64,000 bases of DNA from positions 310,001-374,000 of the forward strand of contig NZ_QPIE01000001.1 of assembly GCF_003336205.1 (NCBI RefSeq). Reading direction: 5' to 3'. Made by a program: the position numbers and the translations under genes. This stretch comes from Chryseobacterium lacus (GTDB lineage Bacteria > Bacteroidota > Bacteroidia > Flavobacteriales > Weeksellaceae). The notes beneath the pieces are model-generated. The model did not search any database, had not been told where the DNA came from, and saw only the letters and a program-made list of their open reading frames with translations. How positions within the stretch are numbered: the stretch's first letter is position 1; each line of letters opens with the position of its first letter. Of this stretch, positions 19,288-28,028 are shown one piece after another.

Positions 19288-19474
19288 TTCTGAATTGCTT
19301 TATTCTTTTTGCACCGCGAAAGATCCTGAACGATCCATAGAGAATCATCAGTGTTCCCAACATATAGGCAATGGTAGCTTCCAAAGGAACAAAGAACCAA
19401 AGTTTAAGAATGATAAAAAACCCAAGGAGAATATAAAAAAATCCTGCTAAGATCGAAAGCCAATTGAACATCAT
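19277..19474 (-). CDS. Small membrane protein of unknown function
   Basis: A 65-residue protein with two hydrophobic segments (about 4-27 and 33-50) and a basic tail (RIFRGAKRIKQFR), so both ends probably face the cytoplasm. It overlaps the next gene (PstS-like) by 11 bases and follows the tonB terminator region. I do not recognise the family. The overlap and position make it likely to be a real gene and part of the TonB-linked cluster. Confidence 0.65.
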   Translation of the reverse strand: MMFNWLSILAGFFYILLGFFIILKLWFFVPLEATIAYMLGTLMILYGSFRIFRGAKRIKQFRNEN

Positions 19475-19496
19475 ACGATTACAAAAATAAGAAAAA

Positions 19497-19528
19497 TTAA
19501 AAAAAAGAGAAGCGTTTGCTTCTCTTTG
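19497..19528 (-). terminator. Terminator of the exbB-exbD-exbD-tonB operon
   Basis: AGAGAAGC (19506-19513) pairs with GCTTCTCT (19518-19525) over a 4-base loop, followed by a long T-run on the minus strand. It separates tonB from the small membrane-protein gene, though readthrough is possible. Confidence 0.8.
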
Positions 19529-19552
19529 ATTTCATTACAACTAAAGTGCCAT

Positions 19553-20389
19553 TTATTCGAAATTCATCGTAATCGGGAATCTGAACCTTGCTCTAACGGT
19601 TTGTCCGTTTACCTTAGCAGGTGTCCATTTATTTCTGATGGACTTCACCGTACGGATCGCTTCGGCATTCATGTCTCTGTTTGGGCCATTGGCTTTAATA
19701 TCAGTAAGACTTCCATCGCGTTCTACTACGAACGTCACCTCAGTTTTTACTGACCCTTCACCTTCCATAACAGAGCCGTCAAAATTACTAACAAACCTGT
19801 TTCTAAATGAGTTGATACCTCCAGGAAAAGCAGCGCCTTGCTCTACATCATCATAAATTTTATTGACATCCACTTTTGGCGCTTCAATCGTTGCAGCCTT
19901 AGTTCCTGTAGAAGGCGGCGGCGGCGGAGGTGTGTAGGTAGGCGTTTTCACTCCTTCCTGAGCTACAACTCCGGTGGTAGTTTCCAACTGTTGAGAAATT
20001 GGTGGCGGCGGTGTTTCTACCACAGGTGCTTTTTTAGGTTCCGGAACTACATTCTGAATAATCTCAATTTGTTCCTCTTCTACCGGAGGTGGAGGTGGAG
20101 GTGGCGGAAGATCTTCTTCCGGCTGTTCAATAATGGTTTCTTCCGGCAAAATTTCAATCAGATTGGCCTCAACTTCCGTTTTTTCCTTGGCAGTCATTTG
20201 TTGGATCTGCATGATCACAAACGGTGTGATTGCAACTACACAAAACAAAACTGTACCCAGGATAAACGATCTTGTAAGAATTTTCCGGTAGGAACTTCTC
20301 AGATCATAAGCACCATAGCTCTTATTTCTGTTTTCGAATACAATTTCATCCAAGCTCAGATTTTCATTGTATGTATTTTCGTTTGCCAT
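19553..20389 (-). CDS. tonB: Energy transducer TonB
   Basis: A 278-residue inner-membrane protein that passes proton-motive energy from ExbBD to outer-membrane receptors. The N-terminus has the Bacteroidetes TonB feature ENRNKSYGAYDLR before the single membrane helix (about 34-56). A periplasmic Pro-rich spacer follows, with runs of eight and six prolines and KKAPVVETPPPP. The C-terminal TonB domain (about 185-278) ends in TVKSIRNKWTPAKVNGQ and FRFPITMNFE. It is the last gene of the operon (26 bases after the second exbD) and is followed by a terminator. The Pro runs are coded by GGAGGT-type repeats (20085-20107). Confidence 0.95.
   Translation of the reverse strand: MANENTYNENLSLDEIVFENRNKSYGAYDLRSSYRKILTRSFILGTVLFCVVAITPFVIMQIQQMTAKEKTEVEANLIEILPEETIIEQPEEDLPPPPPPPPVEEEQIEIIQNVVPEPKKAPVVETPPPPISQQLETTTGVVAQEGVKTPTYTPPPPPPSTGTKAATIEAPKVDVNKIYDDVEQGAAFPGGINSFRNRFVSNFDGSVMEGEGSVKTEVTFVVERDGSLTDIKANGPNRDMNAEAIRTVKSIRNKWTPAKVNGQTVRARFRFPITMNFE
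20085..20107. repeat. Short tandem repeat coding the TonB proline run
   Basis: Three GGAGGT units followed by GGCGGA on the plus strand, coding part of a run of eight prolines in TonB. Such repeats can change spacer length by slippage in multiples of three without breaking the frame. Confidence 0.6.
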
Positions 20390-20415
20390 TTTACTTTTAA
20401 ATTTTAACTGTCAAC

Positions 20416-20985
20416 TTACTGACCGGAGGTAGCAGCAGGTGCTGCCGCAACTCCTATTTTTCTATCATAGATTTCCTGTTCCCAAGGCCGGATTTCGGTA
20501 ATACCGTAACGCTCGTTCTTGGTGATGGCCATCTCATCCAACATATCAACAAAGTTCTTGTACAAAGCTTCATCTGTAGGTTTAATAATTACAGTGAATT
20601 TTTCCTTATCCTCTGCTCTGGCTTTCGCTTGCTGAACTACTGCTCTGATTCCTTCTCTATCGAAAGTGGTCTCGGTAAAGTTTTGGTCATTCAGAGAAGT
20701 TTGATCCTGCTGATGGTAAAAAACCCGGTTATCTTTTCCGATAATAATTGAAATTGAATTACTTAATTTAATTTCAGTATCGGGAGCTTTTTGATCATCT
20801 TTCGGTTTTGCAGGCAATCCCAGGTCCATCACATTTGGTTTGTTGAAAGTGGTAACCAACATAAAAAATGTAATCAAAAGAAAGGCCAAATCCACCATGG
20901 GAGTAAGGTCCACATGAGGAGGCTGCTTTTTGGAGCGAACCTTTTTACCTTTTCCACTATTATCATTAACTTGTATATCTGCCAT
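20416..20985 (-). CDS. exbD: ExbD-family protein (second copy)
   Basis: A 189-residue ExbD/TolR protein of the TonB-energising proton channel. After a basic cytoplasmic start (KGKKVRSKKQPPHVDLTPM) there is one membrane helix containing the essential Asp (VDLAFLLITFFMLV), then a periplasmic domain of about 135 residues. It ends in an Ala/Pro-rich tail. It lies 7 bases after the first exbD and 26 before tonB. It differs from that copy in the periplasmic part, so the two probably do not simply duplicate one another. Confidence 0.93.
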   Translation of the reverse strand: MADIQVNDNSGKGKKVRSKKQPPHVDLTPMVDLAFLLITFFMLVTTFNKPNVMDLGLPAKPKDDQKAPDTEIKLSNSISIIIGKDNRVFYHQQDQTSLNDQNFTETTFDREGIRAVVQQAKARAEDKEKFTVIIKPTDEALYKNFVDMLDEMAITKNERYGITEIRPWEQEIYDRKIGVAAAPAATSGQ

Positions 20986-20992
20986 TTTCTTA

Positions 20993-21598
20993 TTAGTTAG
21001 TAGGACCTACTTCCTGATTTGTAATTAACCAAAATTTAAGGAAATCAATATCTCTTAATCCTTCAAAAAGGCCTTTCACCCTGTTGTATTTGGTATCTGT
21101 ATCTCCTTTTATCGCCATTTTGTAATCGGGATTTACTGCCAAACTTTGCTCTACCCAGTCGATTAACTCTTTGCTGTTTTCATCCATAGGAACACCAGGA
21201 GCTTTAAAATTTTCCTGGTCCTCTTCTGAAAGATTTAAAAAGCCTTTCAGCTGATTCATCGGCACTCCTATCGCAGTCACTCTTGTGAATGCTGCTTTTT
21301 CCTCATCGGAGAAGGTGGTTCCGTATTTCTTTGCCATATTGTCTAAAAGCTGCATTCTTTCAGTTCCATTTTCTACGGGCGTGAAATAGAATCTTCCGTC
21401 TGTTGTGCTCAAGATCGTCATCAGACTTCCATCCGGAAGCAACTTTTCAGAAATTGAAGATGGCGTCGTAATATTCTCCACATCCGGTTTTGCAAACTGG
21501 GCGGTGAGGATAAAGAACGTGAGCAACAGGAAGGACACGTCGGTCATCGCTGTCATATCTACACGTATATTATGTCGTTTAGGTTTAACTCTCGCCAT
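20993..21598 (-). CDS. exbD: ExbD-family protein (first copy)
   Basis: A 201-residue ExbD/TolR protein. The N-terminal helix carries the proton-channel Asp (DMTAMTDVSFLLLTFFIL). The periplasmic domain is longer than in the second copy and contains an insert (about 85-145) rich in acidic residues before the C-terminal part (DYKMAIKGDTDTKYNRVKGLFEGL). It follows exbB by 69 bases. Pairs of unlike ExbD proteins are usual in Bacteroidetes TonB operons. Confidence 0.93.
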   Translation of the reverse strand: MARVKPKRHNIRVDMTAMTDVSFLLLTFFILTAQFAKPDVENITTPSSISEKLLPDGSLMTILSTTDGRFYFTPVENGTERMQLLDNMAKKYGTTFSDEEKAAFTRVTAIGVPMNQLKGFLNLSEEDQENFKAPGVPMDENSKELIDWVEQSLAVNPDYKMAIKGDTDTKYNRVKGLFEGLRDIDFLKFWLITNQEVGPTN

Positions 21599-21667
21599 TA
21601 TCTTAATATTATTATTTTAACTACTAATTTTTACGGGCTTTCATCCAAGATGAATGGCCCTCACCTA

Positions 21668-22528
21668 TTAATGGTGTTCTGCAAAGGATTGCTGAATAGA
21701 CATTGCAATCTCATCAATTTTGAAGGTCATGCTGTCGATCTTAGAGGTAAAATAATTATAAAAGATAATCGCAACTGCTGAAGTACCAATACCTAAAGCG
21801 GTATTAATTAATGCTTCAGAAATACCGATTGAAAGTGCTGCAGAGTCTGGAGTACCTCCGCCGGAACCCAAAGCGTTAAATGCTTTAATCATCCCAATTA
21901 CTGTACCTAAAAGTGCTACAAGCGTTGCTACGGTACCAAGAGTAGAGAGAATCATCATATTTTTCTCAAGCATTGGCATTTCCAAAGTGGTAGCCTCTTC
22001 AATCGCCTTGTTAAGGGCTGCCATTTTTTGTTCTTTATTCATGGTGGTATCATGAGCCAGAGCTTTGTAAGACACCAATCCTTCTTTAATTACATTTCCT
22101 ACTGTACCTCTTTGTCTGTCGCATTCTTCGATGGCTTCATCAATTTTGTTTTCATTAAGAAGTCTTCTGATTGACAAAACGAACTGATCCAAGTTTCCTT
22201 GTCCCTGAGCTCTGTTAAGCATAAGAGCACGCTCAATAGAGAAAACGATTACAATTATCATAAAGGTAATCAAGATCGGTACGATTGGGCCTCCCATATA
22301 AATAATACCCATAAATCCGTCCGGATGCAATTCTTTCGTCTCCACACCCGAGAATCCTACAGACATTCCGGTAAGTCTTGGGTCATCCTTAAAGTTGGAA
22401 GGATTTCCTAACACAAAGTAATAAATTAAATACCCAATAGCGAGAAGAATAGGCAATATTAATGTAGGATTTAACCCACCTGCTTTTCTTGCAACAACTT
22501 GTTCGTCGTTTGAAACATTCATTTCCAT
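21668..22528 (-). CDS. exbB: ExbB/TolQ/MotA-family proton channel protein
   Basis: A 286-residue protein with an N-terminal extension and extra membrane helix (about 23-40), then the three-helix MotA/TolQ/ExbB domain. Visible parts are the second helix (MGGPIVPILITFMIIVIVFSIERALML) and the conserved C-terminal pair LSTLGTVATLVALLGTVIGMIKAF and ALINTALGIGTSAVAIIFYNYF. It builds the pentameric channel around ExbD in the inner membrane. It is the first gene of the exbB-exbD-exbD-tonB operon. Confidence 0.94.
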   Translation of the reverse strand: MEMNVSNDEQVVARKAGGLNPTLILPILLAIGYLIYYFVLGNPSNFKDDPRLTGMSVGFSGVETKELHPDGFMGIIYMGGPIVPILITFMIIVIVFSIERALMLNRAQGQGNLDQFVLSIRRLLNENKIDEAIEECDRQRGTVGNVIKEGLVSYKALAHDTTMNKEQKMAALNKAIEEATTLEMPMLEKNMMILSTLGTVATLVALLGTVIGMIKAFNALGSGGGTPDSAALSIGISEALINTALGIGTSAVAIIFYNYFTSKIDSMTFKIDEIAMSIQQSFAEHH

Positions 22529-22770
22529 ATTAAACTAAATTATAATTATTATTTTAAATTTTCGCGCCGTAAAATAACCACAAATATTTCTTACCCACAA
22601 GATTTCTATTGCATTTTTCTCAACATGAACAAGTGTTAATATTGGAAAATCCGCAAATAATGTTGGATTTTTTACGTGATACTTTCAATTCCGGCCAAAA
22701 TGCTATAAACTCGAGAAAAAAGAATTATTTTTTTACGAATTCATCAATTGTGTTTTCCTTTTTTTTGGAA

Positions 22771-25590
22771 CTAAACGACAATATTAATGATTTTTTTCGG
22801 AACAATTATCACTTTCTTTGGCAAATTTCCAACCAACTGTTTAACGGTTTTTTCATCCTGCAACACCCTTTCTTCAATTTTCTTGACATCTAAATCCGCA
22901 GGAAGTGTTATTTTAAACTTCATTTTTCCGTTAAAACTTACAGGATATTCAAACTCATCCTCCAAAATGTATGCCTCAATAAAAGAAGGGAATTCCGCAA
23001 ACTCTATCGAAGTTTTGTGTCCCAATATCATCCAAAGCTCTTCACAAATATGTGGCGCATAAGGTGAAATGACTACAGCTAACGGTTCCAGAATTTTTCT
23101 TTTGTTACATTTCAGCTTCTGCAGTTCATTCACCGAAATCATAAATGATGAAACGGAAGTATTGAATGAAAAATTGTCCAGATCGTAAATAACTTTCTTG
23201 ATTAAAGTATGCAGAACCTTGTATTCCTGCTTTGTAGGTTCTTCCTCAGAAATGGAAACCACATCTCCATCATAATATAAATTATAAAACTTCTTCAGGA
23301 AACCGTAAACACCGGAAAGTCCTTGTGTATTCCAGGGTTTACTCTGTTCCAGCGGACCGAGAAACATTTCGTAAAGACGCAGACAATCGGCACCGTATTC
23401 ATCACAAATATCATCAGGATTTACGACATTGTATTTGGATTTAGACATTTTTTCTACTTCCCGTCCAACAATATATTTTCCGTCTTCCAGAATAAATTCC
23501 GCATCAGCAAACTCTGGCCTCCATTTTTTAAAAGCTTCCGTATCCAGTTCATCAGTTGCTCCTTTTAATAAGGAAACATCAACGTGGATTTTTTGAACAT
23601 CATATTCCTGAACGAGATTTTTGGAAACAAATTTATTCGTACCATTCATTCTATAAACAAACGCACTCATCCCCAAGATCATTCCCTGATTGATCAGTTT
23701 TTTAAAAGGCTCTTCCTGAGAAATAAAACCTCTGTCTTTCAAAAACATATTCCAAAAACGGGAATACAACAAATGTCCTGTAGCGTGCTCGCTTCCTCCA
23801 ATGTACAAATCAACCTGTCCCCAATAATCCGAAAGTTTTTTATCAGTAAAAACCTCATCATTATTCGGATCCATATATCTCAGGAAATACCATGAACTCC
23901 CGGCCCAACCAGGCATTGTAGATAATTCCAAAGGAAAAACATGTTCACTTTCCTTGTCCAAAGCAGAAGGTGCTGCAACAATTTTTTCATTTCGTTCATC
24001 CCAATACCATTCTTTGGCGTTTCCTAATGGCGGATCGCCGTCCTCGGTAGGAAGGTATTTTTCAACTTCCGGCAATTCTAAAGGCAAGGCTGAAACTGGC
24101 AATGTATATGGCATTCCGTCTTTATAATAGACCGGAACAGGTTCGCCCCAATACCGCTGTCTGGAGAAAATGGCATCGCGCTGGCGGTAATTGGTCGTTC
24201 CGTGACCAAGATCTCGGTCTTCAATTTCCGCAATAATTTTATTTTTAGCTTCTGTATAATTCAGTCCGTTCAGAAAATCAGAATTCACACAGACAGAATC
24301 TTTAGAATCGTAGGATTCTTCCTGGACATCCACCTCATTTTTGATTACATTCACGATTTCCAATCCGAATTTTTTCGCAAAACGATGATCGCGTTCATCA
24401 TGCGCGGGAACTGCCATCACTGCACCGGTTCCGTAACCCATCAAGACATAATCGGAAATATAAACCGGCATTTTTTTCTTTGTAAAAGGATTCAAAGCGT
24501 AACTTCCTGTGAAGGCTCCGGAAACGTTTTTCACATCAGACATTCTGTCGCGTTCGGTTTTTTTGGAGGTTTCTTCAATATAATTTTGCACTTCGATTTT
24601 CTGCTCCGCTGTCGTGAGCTTTTCTACCAAAGGATTTTCGGGAGCGAGAACCATGAAGGTAGCACCAAAAATAGTATCGGGACGCGTAGTAAAAACTTCT
24701 ATAATTTCTTCACTTTCTGTTGCAAACTTGACCGCTGCTCCCTGGGATTTACCGATCCAGTATTCCTGTGCGTCTTTCAGCGGTTGCGGCCAGTCAATAT
24801 GTTGTAATCCTTGAAGTAATCTTTCAGAATAAGCCGTAATTCTCATGCTCCACTGCATCATTTTCTTTTGGAATACCGGAAAACCGCCGCGTTCAGATTT
24901 GCCGTCTTTCACTTCATCATTAGCAAGAACGGTTCCTAAAGCCGGACACCAGTTCACAGTAGTTTCAGCACGAAATGCCATGCGATAATTCAGAAGAATA
25001 TCTTCTTTATCCATTTCCGAAGCGGCATTCCACTCTTCTGCAGTGAAACTGAGGTGTTCAGTTTGCTGTGCATTTAAATTTTCTGTTCCGTACGATTCAA
25101 AATGTCTGACCAGAGATGAAATGGGTTCCGCCTTATCAGTAGATTTATTGTACCACGAATGAAAAAGTTCGATAAAAATCCATTGGGTCCATTTATAATA
25201 CGATGGATCCGAAGTTCTCAATTCGCGACTCCAATCGAAAGAAAAACCGATTCTGCGAAGTTGTTCTTCATATCTTGTAATATTCTGCTCGGTAGTTACG
25301 GCAGGATGCTGTCCTGTCTGAATTGCATATTGCTCTGCAGGAAGCCCGAAAGAATCATAACCTATCGGATGAAGCACATTAAAACCGTGATATCTTTTAT
25401 ATCTAGCATAAATATCTGAAGCAATATAACCCAACGGATGGCCTACGTGAAGCCCTGCTCCGGATGGATAGGGGAACATATCCAAAACGTAAAATTTCGG
25501 TTTGGAAGTATCATTGGAAGCGTTATAGGTTTGATTTTCTTTCCAATACTGTTGCCATTTTTTTTCTATCTGCTGGTGATCGTAAAACAT
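22771..25590 (-). CDS. leuS: Leucine--tRNA ligase
   Basis: Class I synthetase charging tRNA-Leu, 939 residues. The HIGH-type motif is in FPYPSGAGLHVGHPLGY (about 40-55) and the KMSKS loop is EKMSKSKYN. The CP1 editing domain (TRPDTIFGATFMVLAPE, and MAVPAHDERDHRFA) is present, so misacylated tRNA can be corrected. The length is about 80 residues above the E. coli enzyme owing to an insert near 150-190, commonly seen in Bacteroidetes. It appears to stand alone. The 240 bases after its stop hold only a weak hairpin (22645-22672). Confidence 0.96.
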   Translation of the reverse strand: MFYDHQQIEKKWQQYWKENQTYNASNDTSKPKFYVLDMFPYPSGAGLHVGHPLGYIASDIYARYKRYHGFNVLHPIGYDSFGLPAEQYAIQTGQHPAVTTEQNITRYEEQLRRIGFSFDWSRELRTSDPSYYKWTQWIFIELFHSWYNKSTDKAEPISSLVRHFESYGTENLNAQQTEHLSFTAEEWNAASEMDKEDILLNYRMAFRAETTVNWCPALGTVLANDEVKDGKSERGGFPVFQKKMMQWSMRITAYSERLLQGLQHIDWPQPLKDAQEYWIGKSQGAAVKFATESEEIIEVFTTRPDTIFGATFMVLAPENPLVEKLTTAEQKIEVQNYIEETSKKTERDRMSDVKNVSGAFTGSYALNPFTKKKMPVYISDYVLMGYGTGAVMAVPAHDERDHRFAKKFGLEIVNVIKNEVDVQEESYDSKDSVCVNSDFLNGLNYTEAKNKIIAEIEDRDLGHGTTNYRQRDAIFSRQRYWGEPVPVYYKDGMPYTLPVSALPLELPEVEKYLPTEDGDPPLGNAKEWYWDERNEKIVAAPSALDKESEHVFPLELSTMPGWAGSSWYFLRYMDPNNDEVFTDKKLSDYWGQVDLYIGGSEHATGHLLYSRFWNMFLKDRGFISQEEPFKKLINQGMILGMSAFVYRMNGTNKFVSKNLVQEYDVQKIHVDVSLLKGATDELDTEAFKKWRPEFADAEFILEDGKYIVGREVEKMSKSKYNVVNPDDICDEYGADCLRLYEMFLGPLEQSKPWNTQGLSGVYGFLKKFYNLYYDGDVVSISEEEPTKQEYKVLHTLIKKVIYDLDNFSFNTSVSSFMISVNELQKLKCNKRKILEPLAVVISPYAPHICEELWMILGHKTSIEFAEFPSFIEAYILEDEFEYPVSFNGKMKFKITLPADLDVKKIEERVLQDEKTVKQLVGNLPKKVIIVPKKIINIVV

Positions 25591-25667
25591 GTTATCCGAT
25601 TTTCAATAATCAGCAAATTTAAGGTTTTGAAATGACAATTTTAAGGAAAAACCACCAATGTATTTTA

Positions 25668-25702
25668 ACAAAAAAGGTTGTCTCACTGCTGAAACAACCT
25701 GT
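25668..25702 (-). terminator. Terminator of the M3 peptidase gene
   Basis: AGGTTGT and ACAACCT (25676-25699) form a stem; read on the minus strand it is followed by TTTTTTG. It lies about 20 bases past the peptidase stop. Confidence 0.75.
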
Positions 25703-25721
25703 CTAATTTTGATTTAACAAT

Positions 25722-27863
25722 TTACTTGATAAACCCTTTATTCCTCAATAACGGTTTAATATCCGGGTCTTTTCCGGTATAGTCTTTAAACGCCTGATTC
25801 AAATCCTGGGAATTCCCTACTGAAAGAATATATTCCCGGAAACGGTCTCCGTTTGCACGTGTCATTCCGCCGTTTTTGACAATATAATCCCAGGCTGATG
25901 CATTCAAAACATCACTCCACATATAAGCATAGTAACCTGCTGAATAGCCACCACCCCAAATATGGGCAAAATAAGGAGAATGATATCTTGGCGGAACTTC
26001 TGAAAGTGTAAATCCGGTTTTCTTCAAAACTTCTTTTTCAAATTCCAGAGTAGGTTTCAGTTGGCTTTCATCCGTAATTGAATGCCAAGACATATCCAGC
26101 ATTGCTGCAGAAACCAATTCAGTGGTTGAATATCCTTGATTGAATGAATCCGCATTTTTTATTTTATCAACAAGATCCTGTGGCATCGGTTTTCCGGTCT
26201 CATAATGAAGTGCATAATTTTTGAGAACTGAAGGTTCTAATGCGAAAAATTCATTGATTTGCGACGGAAACTCTACAAAATCGCGCGGTGTATTGGTTCC
26301 CGAAAGCGAAACATATTTTTGATTGGCAAACAATCCGTGCAAAGTATGACCGAATTCATGAAACATAGTCGTCACATCATCATAAGAAATAAGAGAAGGC
26401 TTTCCAGCTGCCGGTTTCTGATAATTAAAAACATTGGTAATCACTGGCTTTTGACCTAATAAGTGAGATTGATCCACGTAATTATTCATCCAGGCTCCTC
26501 CACTTTTGTTGCTTCTTGTGTAGAAATCTAAATAATAAATGGCCATAGAAGTTCCATCTTTATCGAAAATTTCATACGTAATTACATCGGGATGGTAGAC
26601 CGGAAGATCTGTTCTTTTCTTGAAAGTGATTCCAAAGAATTTTTCTGCAGCATAGAAAACTCCTTTTTCCAAAACAGTATTAACTTCAAAATAAGGTTTT
26701 ATTTGATTTTCGTCCAAATCATACTTTGCTTTCCGCACCTGTTCTGCGTAGAAATTCCAATCCCACGGAGCGAGTTCAAAACCTCCCTTTTGTTTATCAA
26801 TGAGCGATTGAATTTCGTTTCTTTCCCGTTTTGCGGTTTCTACAGCTGGCTGAGCAAGTCGCATGAGAAGCTCTCTCGCTTTCTCGGGCTTTTGCGCCAT
26901 CTGATCTTGCAGTTTCCATTCAGCAAAAGATTTTTTCCCTAACAACTGTGCTTTTTTCAGGCGTAATTTTGCTTGTTGTTCCAAAACCTTTCTTGTATCA
27001 TTAGCATCGCCTTTTTCGGCACGTGTCCAAGAAGCATGGAAGAGTTTTTCTCTCGTATTTCTGTTTTTCAGATTTTGCAAAAGAGGCTGCTGCGTTGTAT
27101 TTTGCAAAGCCAAAAGATATTTTCCGGAATGTCCTGCTGTTTTTGCATTCGCTGCAGCTGAAGCAATTTCATCAGCCGAAAGCCCTTCCAATTCTTTTAC
27201 ATCGGAAATCAGCACCCCCCCCTCTTTCCGGGCTTCCAGAAGCTTATTGCTGAATTGCGTGGAAAGGCTTGCCAGTTCTTCGTTTACTTTTTTCAGCTGT
27301 TCTTTTTTATCTGCGGAAAGATTGGCACCAGCGATTTCAAATTTCTGAAGATAGTATTCTGCAAGCCTTCGGTCTTCTCCGGTGAGAGACTGAATATCAA
27401 TAGCTTTCACCCGCTGATATAATTGGTCGTTCAAATAAATTTCATCCTGTTGGGCAGCGAATTTAGGCGCAAATTCCACTTGCAATTTCTGAAGTTCAGG
27501 ATTTGTATTGGCACTTGTAAAATTAAAGAAAACACTTTGTGCTCTTTTTAGTACTTCACCACTGTTTTCTAAAGCAAGAATGGTGTTATCAAAAGTAGGA
27601 GCTGCTTTATTACCTGTAATTTCAGAGAGTTCAAAAAGTTGTTGTTGCAATCCGTATTCAAAAGCCGGCCGAAAATGCTCGTCTTTTATTTTGTCAAATT
27701 CCGGAGCCTGATATTGCAGGGAGCTTTTTTTCATAAAAGGGTTCGATGCCAAGGTAGCATTGACCACAGGCTTGGAAGCGGCTGAATTTGTCTTCATAGT
27801 ATTACATCCAGTATTGAGAAGTAAAGTGGAAATTAAAAATAAACTTAAAACATTTTTTTTCAT
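25722..27863 (-). CDS. M3-family zinc peptidase (Dcp-like), lipoprotein
   Basis: A 713-residue thimet-oligopeptidase-family enzyme, closest in length and layout to peptidyl-dipeptidase Dcp, which removes C-terminal dipeptides. The zinc site HEFGHTLHG is at about residues 502-506, with the third ligand expected about 25 residues on (FVEFPSQINE). The N-terminus is a lipoprotein signal (LFLISTLLLNTGC), so it should be in the periplasm or on a membrane, unlike cytoplasmic E. coli Dcp. A run of eight C's (27215-27222) lies within the gene. It is followed by a terminator. Confidence 0.92.
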   Translation of the reverse strand: MKKNVLSLFLISTLLLNTGCNTMKTNSAASKPVVNATLASNPFMKKSSLQYQAPEFDKIKDEHFRPAFEYGLQQQLFELSEITGNKAAPTFDNTILALENSGEVLKRAQSVFFNFTSANTNPELQKLQVEFAPKFAAQQDEIYLNDQLYQRVKAIDIQSLTGEDRRLAEYYLQKFEIAGANLSADKKEQLKKVNEELASLSTQFSNKLLEARKEGGVLISDVKELEGLSADEIASAAANAKTAGHSGKYLLALQNTTQQPLLQNLKNRNTREKLFHASWTRAEKGDANDTRKVLEQQAKLRLKKAQLLGKKSFAEWKLQDQMAQKPEKARELLMRLAQPAVETAKRERNEIQSLIDKQKGGFELAPWDWNFYAEQVRKAKYDLDENQIKPYFEVNTVLEKGVFYAAEKFFGITFKKRTDLPVYHPDVITYEIFDKDGTSMAIYYLDFYTRSNKSGGAWMNNYVDQSHLLGQKPVITNVFNYQKPAAGKPSLISYDDVTTMFHEFGHTLHGLFANQKYVSLSGTNTPRDFVEFPSQINEFFALEPSVLKNYALHYETGKPMPQDLVDKIKNADSFNQGYSTTELVSAAMLDMSWHSITDESQLKPTLEFEKEVLKKTGFTLSEVPPRYHSPYFAHIWGGGYSAGYYAYMWSDVLNASAWDYIVKNGGMTRANGDRFREYILSVGNSQDLNQAFKDYTGKDPDIKPLLRNKGFIK
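27215..27222. repeat. Run of eight C's (poly-G on the coding strand) in the M3 peptidase gene
   Basis: It codes Glu-Gly-Gly-Val in the reading strand. A homopolymer of this length can slip, which would shift the frame at about residue 215. Confidence 0.5.
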
Positions 27864-27991
27864 GTGAAAATATTTATATTCAGGTTGAAAGGTACGAATT
27901 TTTAGAATGGCGAAAGCGCCTCAGCGACTAATTTAAGGCTTTCCGGAAAATACTTTAACCTAACTTTAACGCACTCGCGGAATCTAAATCC

Positions 27992-28021
27992 TTGGCTGAA
28001 GAGAATTTCTGTTTATTTTTG
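27992..28021 (+). promoter_or_regulatory. Promoter of the 28029 gene (TTG, 19 bases, TATTTTTG)
   Basis: -33 TTG at 27992-27994 and -7 TATTTTTG at 28014-28021 with a 19-base spacer. The ATG follows only 7 bases after the -7 element, which implies a leaderless or nearly leaderless mRNA. Confidence 0.6.
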
Positions 28022-28028
28022 CGAATCT

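Noticed and set aside
19838-20407. 189-residue Arg-rich plus-strand frame across tonB
   Set aside because: It is the complement of TonB's Pro-rich coding and has no support of its own.
22640-22675. Hairpin AAAATCC/GGATTTT after leuS
   Set aside because: The stem is AT-rich and the minus-strand T-tail is short (four T's); too weak to list as a terminator.
24202-24807. 201-residue plus-strand frame inside leuS
   Set aside because: It is fully antisense to the leuS editing domain, with no promoter and no family likeness.
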